Assembly (NCBI GenBank): GCA_911728435.2 | Contig: OU452201.1 | Span: 10,664,001 to 10,728,000 of the forward strand | DNA from: Apoderus coryli | Lineage: Eukaryota > Arthropoda > Insecta > Coleoptera > Attelabidae | Direction: 5' to 3' | Length of the DNA: 64,000 nucleotides | Part shown: one piece after another, positions 10,801 through 24,300 of the stretch | Layout: each line of letters opens with the position of its first letter | Numbering within the stretch: the first letter of the stretch is position 1 | Program-made: the position numbers and the translations under genes | The notes under the pieces: model-generated | Told to the model about the DNA's origin: nothing | Databases searched by the model: none | Seen by the model: the letters and a program-made list of their open reading frames with translations, nothing else

Positions 10801-13800
10801 TAGGTACAAAAAAAGTTCCAATTATTGATTAAACTTCAAATAGTTTACTATTAATTTCTTAAACTCAATCAGATTATCATTGAAAATATCACAATGATGT
10901 TGACATTGATTGTAGTTTCTTAACATCATTGAAATCGGGGAATTCTGCTGGTAGTTCGTTCTTGGTATTACTGTCATAAATGTTTTATTGTTGGTGGTAC
11001 GAGTTTTTATCGAGGGCACTAGTATATTAATTTTCTCTAGTATAGTTGGGTCATATACTTTATTATTAATTATTTTGAATAAATAACATACACCCTGTAA
11101 GAATCTTCTATTAAATAATGATAGTAAATTGTATCTTGTTAGATTGCGCTCATAGTCGGAGATGTGACAGTTAAACATTAAGAAATCTGTTTGTCTAATA
11201 AACTTTCTTTGCACCCTTTCAATCATTAGTATATACTTAGTATACATAGGCGACCAAACTATGGAGCAGTATTCGAGCTTGGAACGTACGAATGCGTTAT
11301 AAAGTAGAGATAGAGTGGTTTTATTTCGAAAATCTCTTGAGTTTCTTTCGATTGGTAGAATTTTCAGCTCAAGGCTGCTTCTTTAAATTTCAAGAGTATG
11401 ATATCCTTATTAAAAAATTACCATTACTTTTCCTTATATCTCAACATCTGAGATATTTTTGTAAAGTGTCTTGCTTTCCAATATTTTTCTGATATTCATA
11501 TTTTTATCTGATTCTCGATATTTCTATGCATATTAAATCCGTGAATTTATGTAGGCTGACGATCCTGTAAAAATCTGAATAAGAGCATACTGTTTACTTT
11601 TATATTGCAGGAAGGCATTGCATCGTCTATTGGTGAACAGCCAATTAAAGGCTTAATTAATCCAGAAATTGGTGCCAGAATGTCAGTTGTCGAAGCGATT
11701 ACTAATCTCGTGTTCGCACCCATCACTGATTTGAGAGATGTGAAATGCAGCGGTAACTGGATGTGGGCTGCAAAACTCCCAGGAGAGGGTGCAGCTCTAT
11801 ATGATGCTTGCAAAGCAATGTGCGAGCTAATGTCCGAACTTGGAGTAGCTGTAGACGGAGGTAAAGATTCACTTAGTATGGCTGCCAGAGTTGGAAAAAA
11901 TACTGTTAAAGCACCAGGCACCTTAGTTGTTTCGACGTATGCTCCGTGTCCTGATATCAGGTAAACAAATTTTCAATTTTCTTCAATGTAAAACTACAAA
12001 ATAGGTTTAGAAATGGAAATTTTATTTGTAAAATCTCAAAAAGGTGTCTAATGAAAATGTTAACTTAGTTTACTTTCCCGACCCTTAGGGAAAGTATTGT
12101 GAACGCGCTAAAAAAAATTTGAGATAAAGACGGATACAAAACCATTGTGACTTCCCTTGAGACGATTAAGACCATTTCCAGATGGAAGTCTGTGTGTATT
12201 CTTCCACGATAGCGCCTAAACGCTTCAACCAATTGAGTCAAATTTTGGTATATGAGTTTGGGGGAGTCCTAGGATGAACCCATTAGTTTTTGGTTGAAAT
12301 CGCTTTAGCCCTGTGATGGGACAGAAGCGCCAAATTTTCAAATAGCAGTAGGGATACAGATCATTTGAAAGCAGTTTTTATCAACCTGACGAGACTCAAA
12401 GTGTTATTTTCAAAAAATTTGTATTCTACGCGAAACTTACCTTAAAATATGTTTCGACAATATTTAAAATTTTCCTGAGAAAAATAATTCTTTATTGCAG
12501 GAAAGTGGTCACACCAGATTTCAAAGCACCATCCATCGGCAAAAAGGGAGTATTGTTGTTTATAGATCTTTCACATAATTCACATAGATTGGGCGGTACA
12601 GCACTTGCTCAAGCCTTCGAACAACTAGGAAAAGATGCTCCAGATCTACATTGCGCCAAAGACCTAGTGCGAGCGTTTGCTGCCACTCAGGAATTGATAA
12701 GAGATGGAGCTGTTTTGGCAGGCCATGATATCAGTGATGGTGGATTGGTGGTATGTTTAATAGAAATGGCTATAGGTGGTATTTCTGGTATGGAAGTTAA
12801 TATCAAACATAGACAAGGAAAACCGGTACCTATTTTATTCTCTGAAGAAGTTGGATGGGTGTTAGAAGTGCTCGAACAAGATTTAGCCCATTGCATGGCT
12901 GTTTTTAAGGTAAGAGCCCGATGGGAGGACATTGGAATTTTCTAAAACAGTTATAGTAACAGGATAATGATGTTGGCAATATATCTTATAGAAACACGAA
13001 GTACCAGTCTTTGATATTGGCAGAAGTACTAGTTACGGTGTCAAATCAAAAGTTATCATAGCTGTAGACAACGCAACCCTGGAAAGTAGTGTTCTCTCGT
13101 TTATGAAAATGTGGGAAGAAACCAGTTACCAATTGGAACTGCAGCAAACAATTAAAGAATGTGCCGATTCAGAATTTAATTCTTTAACTACTAGAAAAGG
13201 ACCACAATATCAGTTAACATTCGATCCAGATGCCGAATCACCAAAGGGAGAAGAGTCGATAGCTGTTGCTGTAATTAGAGAAGAAGGTATAGTGTATATT
13301 TATGTAATAATGATTGGTCCGCTAAATTATTTAATATTCTTTCTTTTTTCTTGTTCTTGAACAACTTTCTTTGGGTTTAAGGTTCTCGAAAAAAACTTTT
13401 TTTTATTAATTTTTAGGCTAGTTTACATTTCGCTTGGCTAATTTTATTATATTTTTCTTTTTACAACGTTCAACGTGTTTCAATTTCGCTTTTTTTCCTT
13501 GCAATTTGTTGTTGTTTTGTGATGAAAAATATTAGAATTAAACGAGCTAAATGTATACTTCGCTAAAAATTACTAAGAAAAAGTTTTTGCGATAACCTAA
13601 AACCCAAAAAAAGATACAAAAACAGTAATTAATATTATTAGGTAATATTTTTTACATGTGTAATGTTTTCTTAAACAGTTGCTCTAAAAAAAATAAATGA
13701 TTTTAACGGATTAAAACTTTTTTGGTTTGGTTTTTCTTATTTAAAATACTTATTCCATTTTTAGAAGGTATGAACTGTAATATAAATTTGTAGGTGTCAA

Positions 13801-14837
13801 TAGCGACAGGGAAATGGCCGCAGCACTACTTAGAGTTGGTTTTAAGGTATGGGATATCACAATGCAGGATATAATCAGTGGAAGTGCTAATTTAGATAGG
13901 TTTAGAGGATTAATCTTTCCTGGTGGTTTTAGTTATGCAGGTATGCAAATCACTTCTTTATGATTTACCTAGATAGCTGACTATTAACCTTTTTTTTTGT
14001 TGCATGCTCAAAATAAACGGCTGTATTGATATTAATAAAATAGAACTTAAAACTTAGTAAATCTTCGACGAAAAATTAAAAACAGTCCTATTACATTTAC
14101 AAAATATTTTTTTTTTACAATTTAGATGTTTTGGGTTCGGCCAAAGGCTGGGCAGCTAGTATATTATTAAGTACAACAGTTAAAGAACAATTTGCAAAAT
14201 TCTTCAATAGGCCGGATACATTCAGTTTAGGAGTGTGTAATGGTTGCCAACTGATGGCTTTAATAGGGTGGGTTGGATCCCCAGTCACAGCTAATACGAA
14301 ACCTGATATAATGCTGGAACACAATAAGTCAGAGAGGTTTGAGTGTCGCTGGACAACAGTGAAGATTGAAAATTCCAAAGCTATTATGCTTAAAGATATG
14401 GTTGGTTCCTCATTTGGAGTATGGGTGAGTTTAACAACAGAGAAAATTAAATATAAAAAGAGAAACTTGACTTAATTAAAAAAACATTGTTGTAGGTATC
14501 TCACGGCGAAGGCCGATTTACTTTTAAAGATAACACCATCTATCAAAAATTGGTAAAAGATCAGTGCGTAGCTCTACGTTATGTCGATGACGACAATTTT
14601 CCTACGGAAATATATCCGATGAATCCTAATGGAAGTATCGAAGGTTTAGCTGGTGTCTGCTCTACTGATGGTAGGCACTTAGCTCTTATGCCCCATCCAG
14701 AACGATGTGCACAACCATTCCAGTGGCCGTACATGCCCAGAGAATGGATCAATTACCAGAAGAGTCCATGGGAGAAAATGTTTAGAAATGCCTATGAATG
14801 GTGTACTGGTGTTAAGTTCCATCAAGTATACTATTAA
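4832..14837 (+). CDS. Pfas: Phosphoribosylformylglycinamidine synthase (FGAM synthase)
   Basis: This cytosolic enzyme converts FGAR, glutamine and ATP to FGAM in de novo purine synthesis. Thirteen coding exons join in frame: 4832-5670, 7744-7975, 8461-8692, 8787-8960, 9033-9321, 9410-9652, 10244-10364, 11611-11960, 12501-12909, 12992-13286, 13794-13940, 14126-14424, 14496-14837. The product is 1323 residues, close to the usual 1300-1350. The N-terminal part has the SEHSRHWFF motif (exon 1), and the synthetase core has TGTGGRIRDV (exon 2) and GNLQIPGYTLPWE (exon 3). The C-terminal glutaminase has nucleophile Cys about 1148 (GVCNGCQL) and His 1277 and Glu 1279 (MPHPERC). All key residues are present, so the gene looks functional. 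Introns carry a fold-back, a retroposon, a LINE relic and dispersed repeats. The Drosophila counterpart is ade2. Confidence 0.96.
7030..7215 (+). repeat. Dispersed repeat B, copy 1
   Basis: It lies in Pfas intron 1 and matches 32395-32565 in the same orientation. Shared blocks include GTATCTTATAGTATATAT, CGAGTCGATGCCGTTTT and CTTCTTATCTATAGTTA (CTTCTTGTCTATAGTTA in the other copy). No coding capacity and no obvious termini were found. Confidence 0.7.
9803..9896. repeat. Fold-back hairpin in Pfas intron 6
   Basis: The arms 9803-9845 and 9855-9896 are imperfect inverted repeats about 42 bp long, for example CGTCCTCTCCACGAGATTTA against TAAAACTTGTGAAGAGGATT. They leave a loop of about 10 bp. 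It could be a compact fold-back MITE. It is transcribed with the intron and could form a stem. Confidence 0.65.
9932..10136 (-). mobile_element. Poly(A)-tailed retroposon with 16-bp target duplication
   Basis: CCTATATACATGGGTT flanks it exactly at 9916-9931 and 10137-10152. The T-tract beginning at 9931 is the poly(A) tail of an element on the minus strand. About 190 bp of body follow, richer in GC than the intron around it. I see no tRNA boxes, so it is either a 5'-truncated LINE 3' end or a non-tRNA SINE. It is inserted in Pfas intron 6. Confidence 0.8.
10616..11330 (-). mobile_element. 5'-truncated non-LTR retrotransposon relic
   Basis: The minus strand encodes the end of a jockey/CR1-type reverse transcriptase ORF: VRSKLEYCSIVW, then IERVQRKFIRQ, down to a stop at 10822. 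It then runs into an (AAAT)n/poly(A)-like 3' tail at 10616-10650. The catalytic RT domain is missing. It sits in Pfas intron 7, antisense to the gene. Confidence 0.8.
12069..12345 (+). repeat. Dispersed repeat A, longest copy
   Basis: It lies in Pfas intron 8. It begins TTTACTTTCCCGACC and contains TTCCACGATAGCGCCTAAAC and GGAGTCCTAGGATGAAC, blocks shared with the copy at 35044-35270. Its first 60 bp also occur inverted at 653-712. No coding capacity was found. Confidence 0.75.
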
Positions 14838-15173
14838 GGTTTTTAGAAATGTACTCATAATATTAAGGCTTAAAAATAGTCTAAAGGAACAGAACAAACG
14901 CATTTAGAATTGAGCACAAAGTATCTAATATTATCTAGTGTTATTTACGGAGGTACATTTTAAAACGCTACTAACAATTTTAAAATGCCTTAACAGTGCC
15001 TACTTTTTTTTCTGTTTTATAAAGTTTATTAAACATACATAGTAAAATTTTATTGTTAATTGTTGTGTAGTTAAATATATTACACAATATTTTTTTACCT
15101 TTATCTAATGTACTGTTTTATTGGTATATTATACAATATTAAATTTTGTTTTCCTAAGATGTTTTTCATTCGT

Positions 15174-15179
15174 AATAAA
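15174..15179 (+). terminator. Candidate poly(A) signal of Pfas
   Basis: AATAAA lies about 340 bp after the Pfas stop codon in T-rich sequence. It is the first canonical hexamer I found in a plausible 3' UTR position; usage is inferred. Confidence 0.45.
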
Positions 15180-18041
15180 GACATAAAGTACCATGAGAAA
15201 TAAGAAAAGTGGAAAACAAAACACAAATCATTTTAGCAAAGAATATACAATATAATCAGGCCTTATGAGAGCTTTTAAACTCAAAATTACGCGTGTTAAA
15301 GAGACTCATGTCTGTTAAAGCCTTAGAACCGCAATGTATATTGAAACAGATTCCACTTCCACAACCGTGCATCGTAAATGTGCCATAAAACACGAAATAC
15401 AAACAATATTTGTTCTAGAACCGATTGATACATATTAGAATGTTGTTTTAACTTTGTTAAATAATTCTTTTGAATCGCATCCCGTATTTCCTGAATGTTG
15501 CAACATACAAATCGTATCTATAGAGACATCATGTTTAACAATGCAATTTACTTTGCGCCCTAGTGTGGAAAATATTTTGCGCACGTTGCCATAGGGAGCG
15601 TGAAAAAATAGTTTTCAATTAAAAAACTGGCAGTTCACACACTGACATTAGGATAAAAATATTGACATTTTTCGCCAGTTATAGAAAAAATATCAATTGG
15701 TCATACCCTGTACGCGACAGCTCAAAGCAGGCCAAAGAGAACAGAAAAATAAAAGATACTAAATAATTATCTAGTTCGCATTCCCTTCACTCCGCACCAC
15801 CTGTTTAAATGCCATTTGTGAGGAACGAAGAGCACTGATTATGGCACTATACATGCCATAAATGATTCTGATGTGTGTTTATCTTTTCAAGTGCGGCAGG
15901 AAATGCAAATGCTTGTTCATCCATCTATATCCAAATAGCAGCAGTTGAATGATCAAAAACCAGAGACAATATTGGCTGCTATTAATTTAATCGTGGAACA
16001 CACATATGTTATAGCTAGCGTAGGTTTTTCTACAGTAAAACTACTAAAAATTTATTACAAAATTATTTTAATTCATAGTTGCCTTCACTAAGCAGATATA
16101 GAAAGGACTTTCAAGCAGTCTTAATAGCTTTTCAAAATTCTGTACATAATCCAATTAATAACTAAACATTTTGTCAATTAATGTTCACAGTATGATTTAG
16201 GTGCTTCTTTATATAACGTATAAATTGCTGGAGTACAATGAATGCTTGGACCAAAGAGCTCTTATATAAATCAAAAAAAAATGTTCTACTGTATCTAAAC
16301 TAAACAATATATTGAAGAAAGAAGCATTATATTAATATTAAGCTATTTCGAGTATAAGATCGTTTTATTGAAGTAGTCTGGTGCAATGGTGCAGCTCCAT
16401 ATTTTCATAATTTATTTGCTCATTTTGACAATAAGCAACTATAACGATTTTTTTGTCTAATTATCAATGGCTATAACTATCATTCCGAAGTGAAAATATT
16501 CAAACAATCTTATGAATATAAAACAACTAATACAATACCAAGGTTTACATTTAAAAATATACAAAATATTCATATAACTTTGTATACAGACCTTCTGGCA
16601 ATTGTTTTACTAATATACATTTGTTTAATTTTGATATCTCCATAATGGCTCCCAATTATAGTTGCATAACTTTTATTAATTTACTTAATATTAAATTATC
16701 ATAAAGTACATTTCAAAATAAATAAAATGAAATTTTTTAAAGTCCTGCAAATATTAAAATGGGTTATGTTATGAAAAAATAATAAAATGACTTCCATAAA
16801 TACTAAGAATGTTAGCTCCTCTTAAGTAGTATTAAACTATGTTGTTATGTACGTTCATGTCTGAATTATTATTACAATAAATTATCCTTTAGTCGTGAAC
16901 AATGATATACTGCAGCTTTATTACACATTTTGGTGGAATATTTAGAAATATTGTCGGGGACACTCTATTAATTTAATGGTGTATTTCCTATATACATAAC
17001 GTAATTCCATTTATCGTCTTGTCGCGAGAAACGAACTCGAAATTAGCTTGCCGTAGGTAGTCCTATCCACAAAACTATTCATTAATTAATTCCCTAATTA
17101 TTGGAAATTATACTTTTTATTAATTTTCCTACCCAGGCCCATTTAACAAAACATAATAATTATATTTATATTATTTTTTAAAATAGAGAATAATATCGAG
17201 AGTTTCCACCCTGACAGGTTTTGCGATTTTATGATATTTAAACATACATTGCACAACCTCCAAATGGTAGATATACAAATTTTAATTTTTTGTGAAACTT
17301 ACCTGTGCCCTCAGAGTTTGTGTTGTGGCTTTAGTAGTGAAGTTTACGATCATGCCTGTCACCATTTTGATGTGTGCAACGCATTAACAATTTTATAAGA
17401 AAAGTATGAGTATGCTTGAAGCTGAAGATATACCAAAATAACATAAAGCAAAATACTGAAAAATACTTTACTTTGGAAATCAAACTTTAAAATATTGCAT
17501 ACAATTAGCTTAATATATAAGTCACTGTTTTATTTACGTCATATTTCAGTACTCTTAATTTTTGGTCACACAAAAAGCCATGTGACAATTTATTCATGAT
17601 TAGATATCCTTTGCTATTTAATAAGGCGCCATAAACATTCAGTGTAATTTTTTTTAATTGTAACACACTAAACGCTAGGCATTTGACATTCTTTAAGTAT
17701 CCTATATATTAATCGAAGCTTAATTATTCTTTATACTATAATCTGATACTTACTTAACACCCTGTATAAACAAACACACATCGTAAAAGTTCAATATGAA
17801 TTAGGAAAAAAACATTTATTTAAACCTTAAACATTACTTTGCATAAAGCTATCACCATCTATGAAATTGCAGAAGAGGCATTTTTAATTTTACTTATTGG
17901 TTTTCGTATTTGTTTTATTTTGGTATAGTTTGGACATAATATCTTGAACTATTATTATACACTTAATATTATTATCTGATAGAGTGTTAGGCAGTATTTA
18001 ACTAAACGCTCATACTAAGTGCTGAAGTAGATATTTCAAAT

Positions 18042-18699
18042 GAGCCCTATAGATGCAAAACTCGGTAAATGCAAAAATGGTGAAAATCGAGTTAAATACC
18101 CTACCTTATAGCAAATTTTCGTCTCTATCCAAATATGCTGACAAACATATACAAAACTTGCTTATTCACATACAATTTTCAATTCAAAAACAGCACCTAG
18201 ATGCATAACTCTCTCCTTATGCTTCATGCACATATGTGCAAAACTCGCTTTTTGCTCTTTGGCCAATGACAGGCTCTCAATTCCTTACGTGACTCCCGGT
18301 GTTTTCTGTTTAGATGTTTTTATTACGATTTACTATGTTATTATTATCGCAATATATATTATTATTACTGGTTCGTAAACATTTATTTCTTTTTTATATT
18401 TTTTCTTAATAAATTTTTTTTTCAATAACCTGCGAAATATATTTTCATTGAGAGAAGGTTGCAAAACTAGGTTTTTGCTAGCGTTAGGGTGCAAAACTTG
18501 GTGAATGAATTATTACTTGAATTTTCCGATATTTGTTACTGTATCGAGGTTTTGGTCTATTATAAATTAAATCATGACCACTATTGCCACCTAATATCAA
18601 AATATGAAAATGTTTTAACAAGAAATAACAAGAAAAACCGTTTTTTGTAATTCCCAAAATTCGGATGTCTGCATTTACCGAGTTTTGCATCTAGAGGGC
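18042..18699. mobile_element. MITE with ~30-bp TIRs and internal TGCAAAACT repeats
   Basis: GCCCTATAGATGCAAAACTC near 18043 is repeated inverted at 18680-18699 with a mismatch, and the TIR continues through GGTAAATGCA. TCAAAT flanks both ends (18036-18041 and 18700-18705). Further copies of TGCAAAACT lie inside near 18237, 18460 and 18490. There is no transposase frame. Confidence 0.75.
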
Positions 18700-21294
18700 T
18701 CAAATAGTTAAACATATCAATAAAATAAATGCTATATTATCACGTGATATTCACCTACTATGAGCGTTTAAAATGCAGAGAAAATACTGAGAAACAACCA
18801 ATGCAACGCCTATATCACTACAGTGCGTTAAAGCTCTCTTCGTAGAGCAATCAGACCCAATTCCAAACCGGCTGATGCATGCCGCATTTCATCTCAGTGC
18901 TCAAAAACATTAAATACACACGAAAGGTTTCGGACTCCTCTACGAACCAAGGCTATTAACTATAAACAATCGTATATTCAAGATACAAAAATATATTTGC
19001 AATAAAAAAATCAAGATTTTAATATCATTTCTTCCTTCAAATTTTAAGAATGAAAAATCTTACTGTTATCTAAATAAATTTCTTGAAATAAAAACTCTCA
19101 GTCTATCTACACTAATTGTGGTCCCCCAATCAAGAAAAAAAATTATACATTTTTGGACGACAATTATCTGGTAAAGTGAAGATAGACAGAGTGTTTATGA
19201 ATATTATTTTCTTCACCAGTAAGTATATGAGAATTAAATAAGTCTGACTCAGCAATAAAGTAATATCAGTTTTCTAATGACTTAGAGGGCTCAACGAATT
19301 CGTATTTTAGAATTAAGTGGTTATAGTTGCAAACAGTTTAATATCTAACAAAAAAAATTGAAAGAAAAGCATCGTAAGTATATGTAATTTGATTTTAGTA
19401 CATGTTATCGAAATTCCAACTCGGTTTTACAACTTCTATGGAAGAGTACCTATTGAGGAAAAAAAAGACGACAACGGAGTTTTGTCAAAGCAAAATTTGT
19501 GTATTGCTTTGCTAAAGTTGCGTGTTTATTGTTAGAGTTCTACAAAATCTAAAGAAATATTAAAACCAGCTAATAGAATTGATGTAAGTCGGTCATATCA
19601 AAGTAGTAATTTTAATTCTAGTTTAGAACGAATTCGTCGTTTACTTCTAAAAATGTCATCAGCTTTAAAAAACTCAGACTAAGGAAAGCCTGGTAATCTG
19701 TGAATGTCAATTTAATAGGCTTTAATAAGGCTAATTAAATTTCATTTTTTAGTATTTACATTTACACATTAATTATTTAGAAATTTACAGCAAAGTGAAG
19801 ATAAAAATGCACAGCCAATGAAAATTTCTTACAATATTTCTAAAAACAACAAATGAATTGCTTACCACGTTACGCGTTGTATAAATATCTTAGAATGTAG
19901 AGATTTTTATTAATAACTGTTCTATACAGAATGCTTTGCGATCTTGTTATTAGCGTCTAATACTATGAGTCAGCTACTTGTAATAGAACAGTCACTATAA
20001 TAAATAACCCATATTGAAAGCAGGCTGTTAGTATTCTTATCTTATAAGACATCATCCTAGCACATATTATTAGCTCAAATATTAGCTTATATCCCATATG
20101 CTCAGCTGGTTCTAATTTACTACTATCTTCTTGTTACTTAATTTGAATTACGCCATCTATTAGTATGCACAGCAGTATATTTTTGCTCCATAGTGGGAGA
20201 TAGCAATGAACGTATGTTAGATGTCGACTGAAGACTAGTTCTACTAAAATACTTTGGTGTGAGTGGTGATTGCAAGTGTTTGTGTCTGATCACTTCGACC
20301 TCCACAGGACCTACATCAATGTCCTAGATGAACAGAGAAAATTCAGTCTATAATAGTTGATATTATTATATGCTCTTGTTTTAAAGCTTCATTTCTATGC
20401 AGTTTAAGTTGAATTAATAGTGTGGTTGAAATGATTAACAACATAATTTGGTTTAAAGTGACGCTTATTAACCTCGGTCGTCTGTCAACAAATAATCAGA
20501 GGAATTGATTTGGTGTACTTCAAGTATCGGGTTGTTATATTGAGAATTGTTATGCGAAATGTTGACAGCTGTGAAATTAAAACGGTATTCATCTTATGAG
20601 TTTGGTGCCGCCCTAACAAACCATCTGTTTCGCAAATTGGTAAGAAGACCTTTCTCCAGATCAATCTCAAAATTACTGTATTCAGACTAATTATGCGTAG
20701 TCGTATATTAGCAACACACGCAGTGCACGTAGGTACTCTAATTAATTGTAAAGGAACAACCCGAAGAAAGTTCGACAAAGAATTTTTGGGTATTGAATTT
20801 AATTGTATTTGTAAGTGAGAAATCAAATAATATCTATTAATTATTACTTAAAATGTTCATTGGCATTTTAAGACATAATGCAAAACTCTATTATATCATA
20901 TATATGCAACTTGTATGTCTTTTTCTATAGCACAAACTTGTGCCATTATAGTAAAGTCTGAGATAAATTTATTTCCGACTGAATCATTTTCACTTGTTGT
21001 ATCAGGAGAGCTTTTTTTTCTTAAAAGAAGAAAATTTCCAGGAATAATTTTTTGTGCTCGTGTGGTATTCGGTATGAAAATTTCACAACAAAATTTGGAA
21101 TAAAATATAACTACGAAAAATTTGGTTAAGTAGCAAAAGGACTCTTCTTTTGGTGCAAACGTGATGTCGTGTAAGCTCTTCCCTGTAATTACAATGCTCC
21201 AAATTTTCCTCCTGTAAGTTCTTAGGATTTTTAATAGCTCAATGAAAATAGGTACCCAGTATTTTAGAATTTCCCGACAATGAGTATTATCAAC

Positions 21295-21300
21295 TTTATT
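21295..21300 (-). terminator. Candidate poly(A) signal of Fe65
   Basis: AATAAA on the minus strand, about 75 bp downstream of the Fe65 stop codon. Usage is inferred from position. Confidence 0.5.
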
Positions 21301-21375
21301 GCTTAATTAGATTCAACCACAATTGCAAAAAATGAAGCTTTAAAAATGACTCACCAGCAGAGTTAATGTTTCATT

Positions 21376-24300
21376 TCAAGAATCTGTACTCTTACTCTTT
21401 CGACCTCTCAGAGAACCAACAATGGACTTCAATGCTGCACCAATACTGCTGCTTGGAGTGTTTGCACTCATACTGCAACTGTTTAAGCTTTGTGGATGAG
21501 CGTCCAAGCACTTTTGATACCGTAACTAAAAAACAAGAGTTAAATAAAAAGATTTTCAGATCAAGAAATGTCAGTCTTTACCATATCTTAAATAAAAAAA
21601 AATATAGTTACCTTACAAGCAGCTTCAATAGTCTTGCACAATGCTCCGGATGACGGTTCGCAATAAAATACATGTGCCATAAATGTGTCTTGTGCGGTAT
21701 GCATTATAAACCCACAGTGTTTGATAATCTTGCCTATACCCAAAAAAGATAAATACCGTACTCGGCATTCCGCTAAAAGCCTGTCGTCCTGAAACAGAAA
21801 ATATTATCTTATACTATAAAAAACAGGGTCCACCATGAGTATGAGTGGAGCGATTATTTTGCGGAATTTGATGCCTCAAGCATAAGAACCAATCTACAAA
21901 AGCGCCGTTTATAAAACGTTGATCATATGCCCAAATTCTTCTTTTTGGATATTTTGACAATTCACAAGCTGGGTAAATGGCTAAATATTTTTAAATAAGT
22001 GAATTTTGCTAGGTACACTTATGATTAAATAGAAATCTTTTGGATCAGTTCCCAAATTTCTCATATTCTCATTTAATGCCGCACCACGTGCAAGTCCAGA
22101 AAGTAAACGAGTTGTATCCTTGTCTGCATAATGGAATTACTTCAGCATTCAAATAACTTAACCACCTTCGTGTAGCAATCGACTTATAATACGCCTCAAT
22201 CGATTATTATTGATACAAGGAAAGTGATTTTCAAAAATTTATTGATCAAAAAGAAAAGTGGAGTGTGTATCGTTAGATCTGCAGTTATGAACTTACCATT
22301 GGATGGTGTATTGATATCATAGATGGCGCTATAGAAATATTAACCGGCTGCCATTGATCTTGAGGTACCGTTGTAACTAGTTTGTTAATGGCATCATTCA
22401 GTACATCGATTCCAGAAGCATTCAAAACTTGGGTACATCCGAGATATTGTGCCCTAAGTACCTTTTTTGGTTCTTCCATGGGTGTAGGAAATGATTGTGC
22501 TACAAATAAATCGATTTATATTAAATTGTGTCAAGTTATTTATAAACAGTTATATGATTACCGAAACGTCGAGTAAAGATATATAATTAATTATAAATTT
22601 TGTTATTGTAGTTCAATGACAGTTAAGGCATTAGCTAGTGGAGTAATAGTTCTGCCTAGTTCCCTAAATGTAGAAATCTACTCACAAATAAATAACTGGC
22701 TATTTCTACTTGATCGTCTGTGTTCTGTGGGCAAGTTGTTTGGTCGCGTCGCTAAACTCCTCCCATTCACATCCACACTTTTTCCTAGATTTTGCTGTAA
22801 ACTCCGCTCAATCATGATTTTCTTACAAATGTCTCGTAAAGTATTGGCAATAGTTCTAGCAGGCATATCGCATCTGAATACATGACACATGTGTTTGCGT
22901 GTGATTCGATCGCGAGCAACGTATGCAAAATCCCTAGAAATTTGAATATAATTTCATAGTGCTCCACATTAAAGTTAAACAATAGCTAAAAATGATCAGT
23001 AATTTTACCTTTCTCTATAAGATCCATGAAAAGCATGAAATAAAAACACCTTGTAGAATACGATTTAAATTTTACATGTAAATAGAGACACATCAAGACA
23101 ATATATTTGTAGGACATTCGTTTTCCTTATTAACATGTGTGTCCGAAAAGCATGGATCGGGGCTCAGGCCTACTGATTACTGTAGATAGCCCTTCTTCTA
23201 ATAACATTTTGACATTCTTTGAACATCATTATATCGTTACAGAGAGGTACCTCCAGATACCTGGAAATGGGGGCTGTTATTTTTACGGACGGCGAACAGA
23301 ATTATGTATAAAGAACCAATTTTACATACTCATGAGCAAAATGGGTCATTACTGAAAGAAATGAATTGTTAAACTTTGGTGAAACTATCAGGGGCTAGTT
23401 CTGGACACATGTTCATAGGAAACAATATTTCACATTGTCTCACGCCAGAGTGGCTAAGCACTGAGGCCATGAATAAGGGCCAGTTGTAGTTTATTATGTT
23501 TCCCAATATAAGAGATTTTAAAGGGTTATATCCACGGGAGATTTATTATTCTTAAGAATTGCGTGGTCTAAGATGGAAAATGATCTTATAAAGCTCATAT
23601 TCTTTACAACAGATTAGCCTTTAATTGCCGACGCCTTGTATACAATGTTGAAAGTTCCAAAAACCGATATATTTTTAAGTTTCTCAATATCATTGGGATA
23701 TTAATATATTTGAGCTTACCTGCCATTATCACGTCCGACGCCCCACACTCTTATCGTATGTATAGGTTGTGTATTCAAAACTGTTAAATTTTCAGGGTCA
23801 AAAAGTTTTAAAGCCCCTTCATCCAAATCCATAAATAGATCTTTGCCCTATAAAAAAAAATTCAGATCTAGTTACTATTACGTCTCCAATACTTTAAATC
23901 CCAGAATCTAACACTTACATCACCCCATCTACCGACTACGTCCAAAAGATCATTTTTTCCTAACGATAGGTCAACAATACATTTATTCACAGCTTTACTA
24001 CTTCGCTCTGGTGTTAAATCTTCCTCAGCAATTTCTACCCAACCTAATGATCTCACAGCAAATCTAATTGGTCGTTCTTTGATTTCTGGCTCTGGTTTCG
24101 ATGGGTAACTTCTTCTTCTAATCGCCCAAAAAGAAAAAATATAACACTCGTATAAAAAATCTATATTACAAAAAATACACAACATACTTAAATGCCAATT
24201 CGTCTTTTCGTTTTCTATCATCAGCTTCTAAGTCGAGTGCTGAACTGGTGCTGCTTCTCGTTACTGTTAAATTGTCGAAGGAAGTTACAAAATCATTTTC

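Larger units (their letters stand above)
14838..21375. other. 6.5-kb gap between convergent Pfas and Fe65
   Basis: No host coding exon was found. It contains the Pfas 3' UTR, a 658-bp MITE (18042-18699), and a short minus-strand open frame at 20485-20826 that I do not recognise. The rest is AT-rich sequence in which I see nothing. Confidence 0.6.

Noticed and set aside
20485..20826. 113-residue minus-strand open frame between Pfas and Fe65
   Set aside because: No start or splice context and no family resemblance. The opposite strand is also partly open, so it may be transposon debris or chance.
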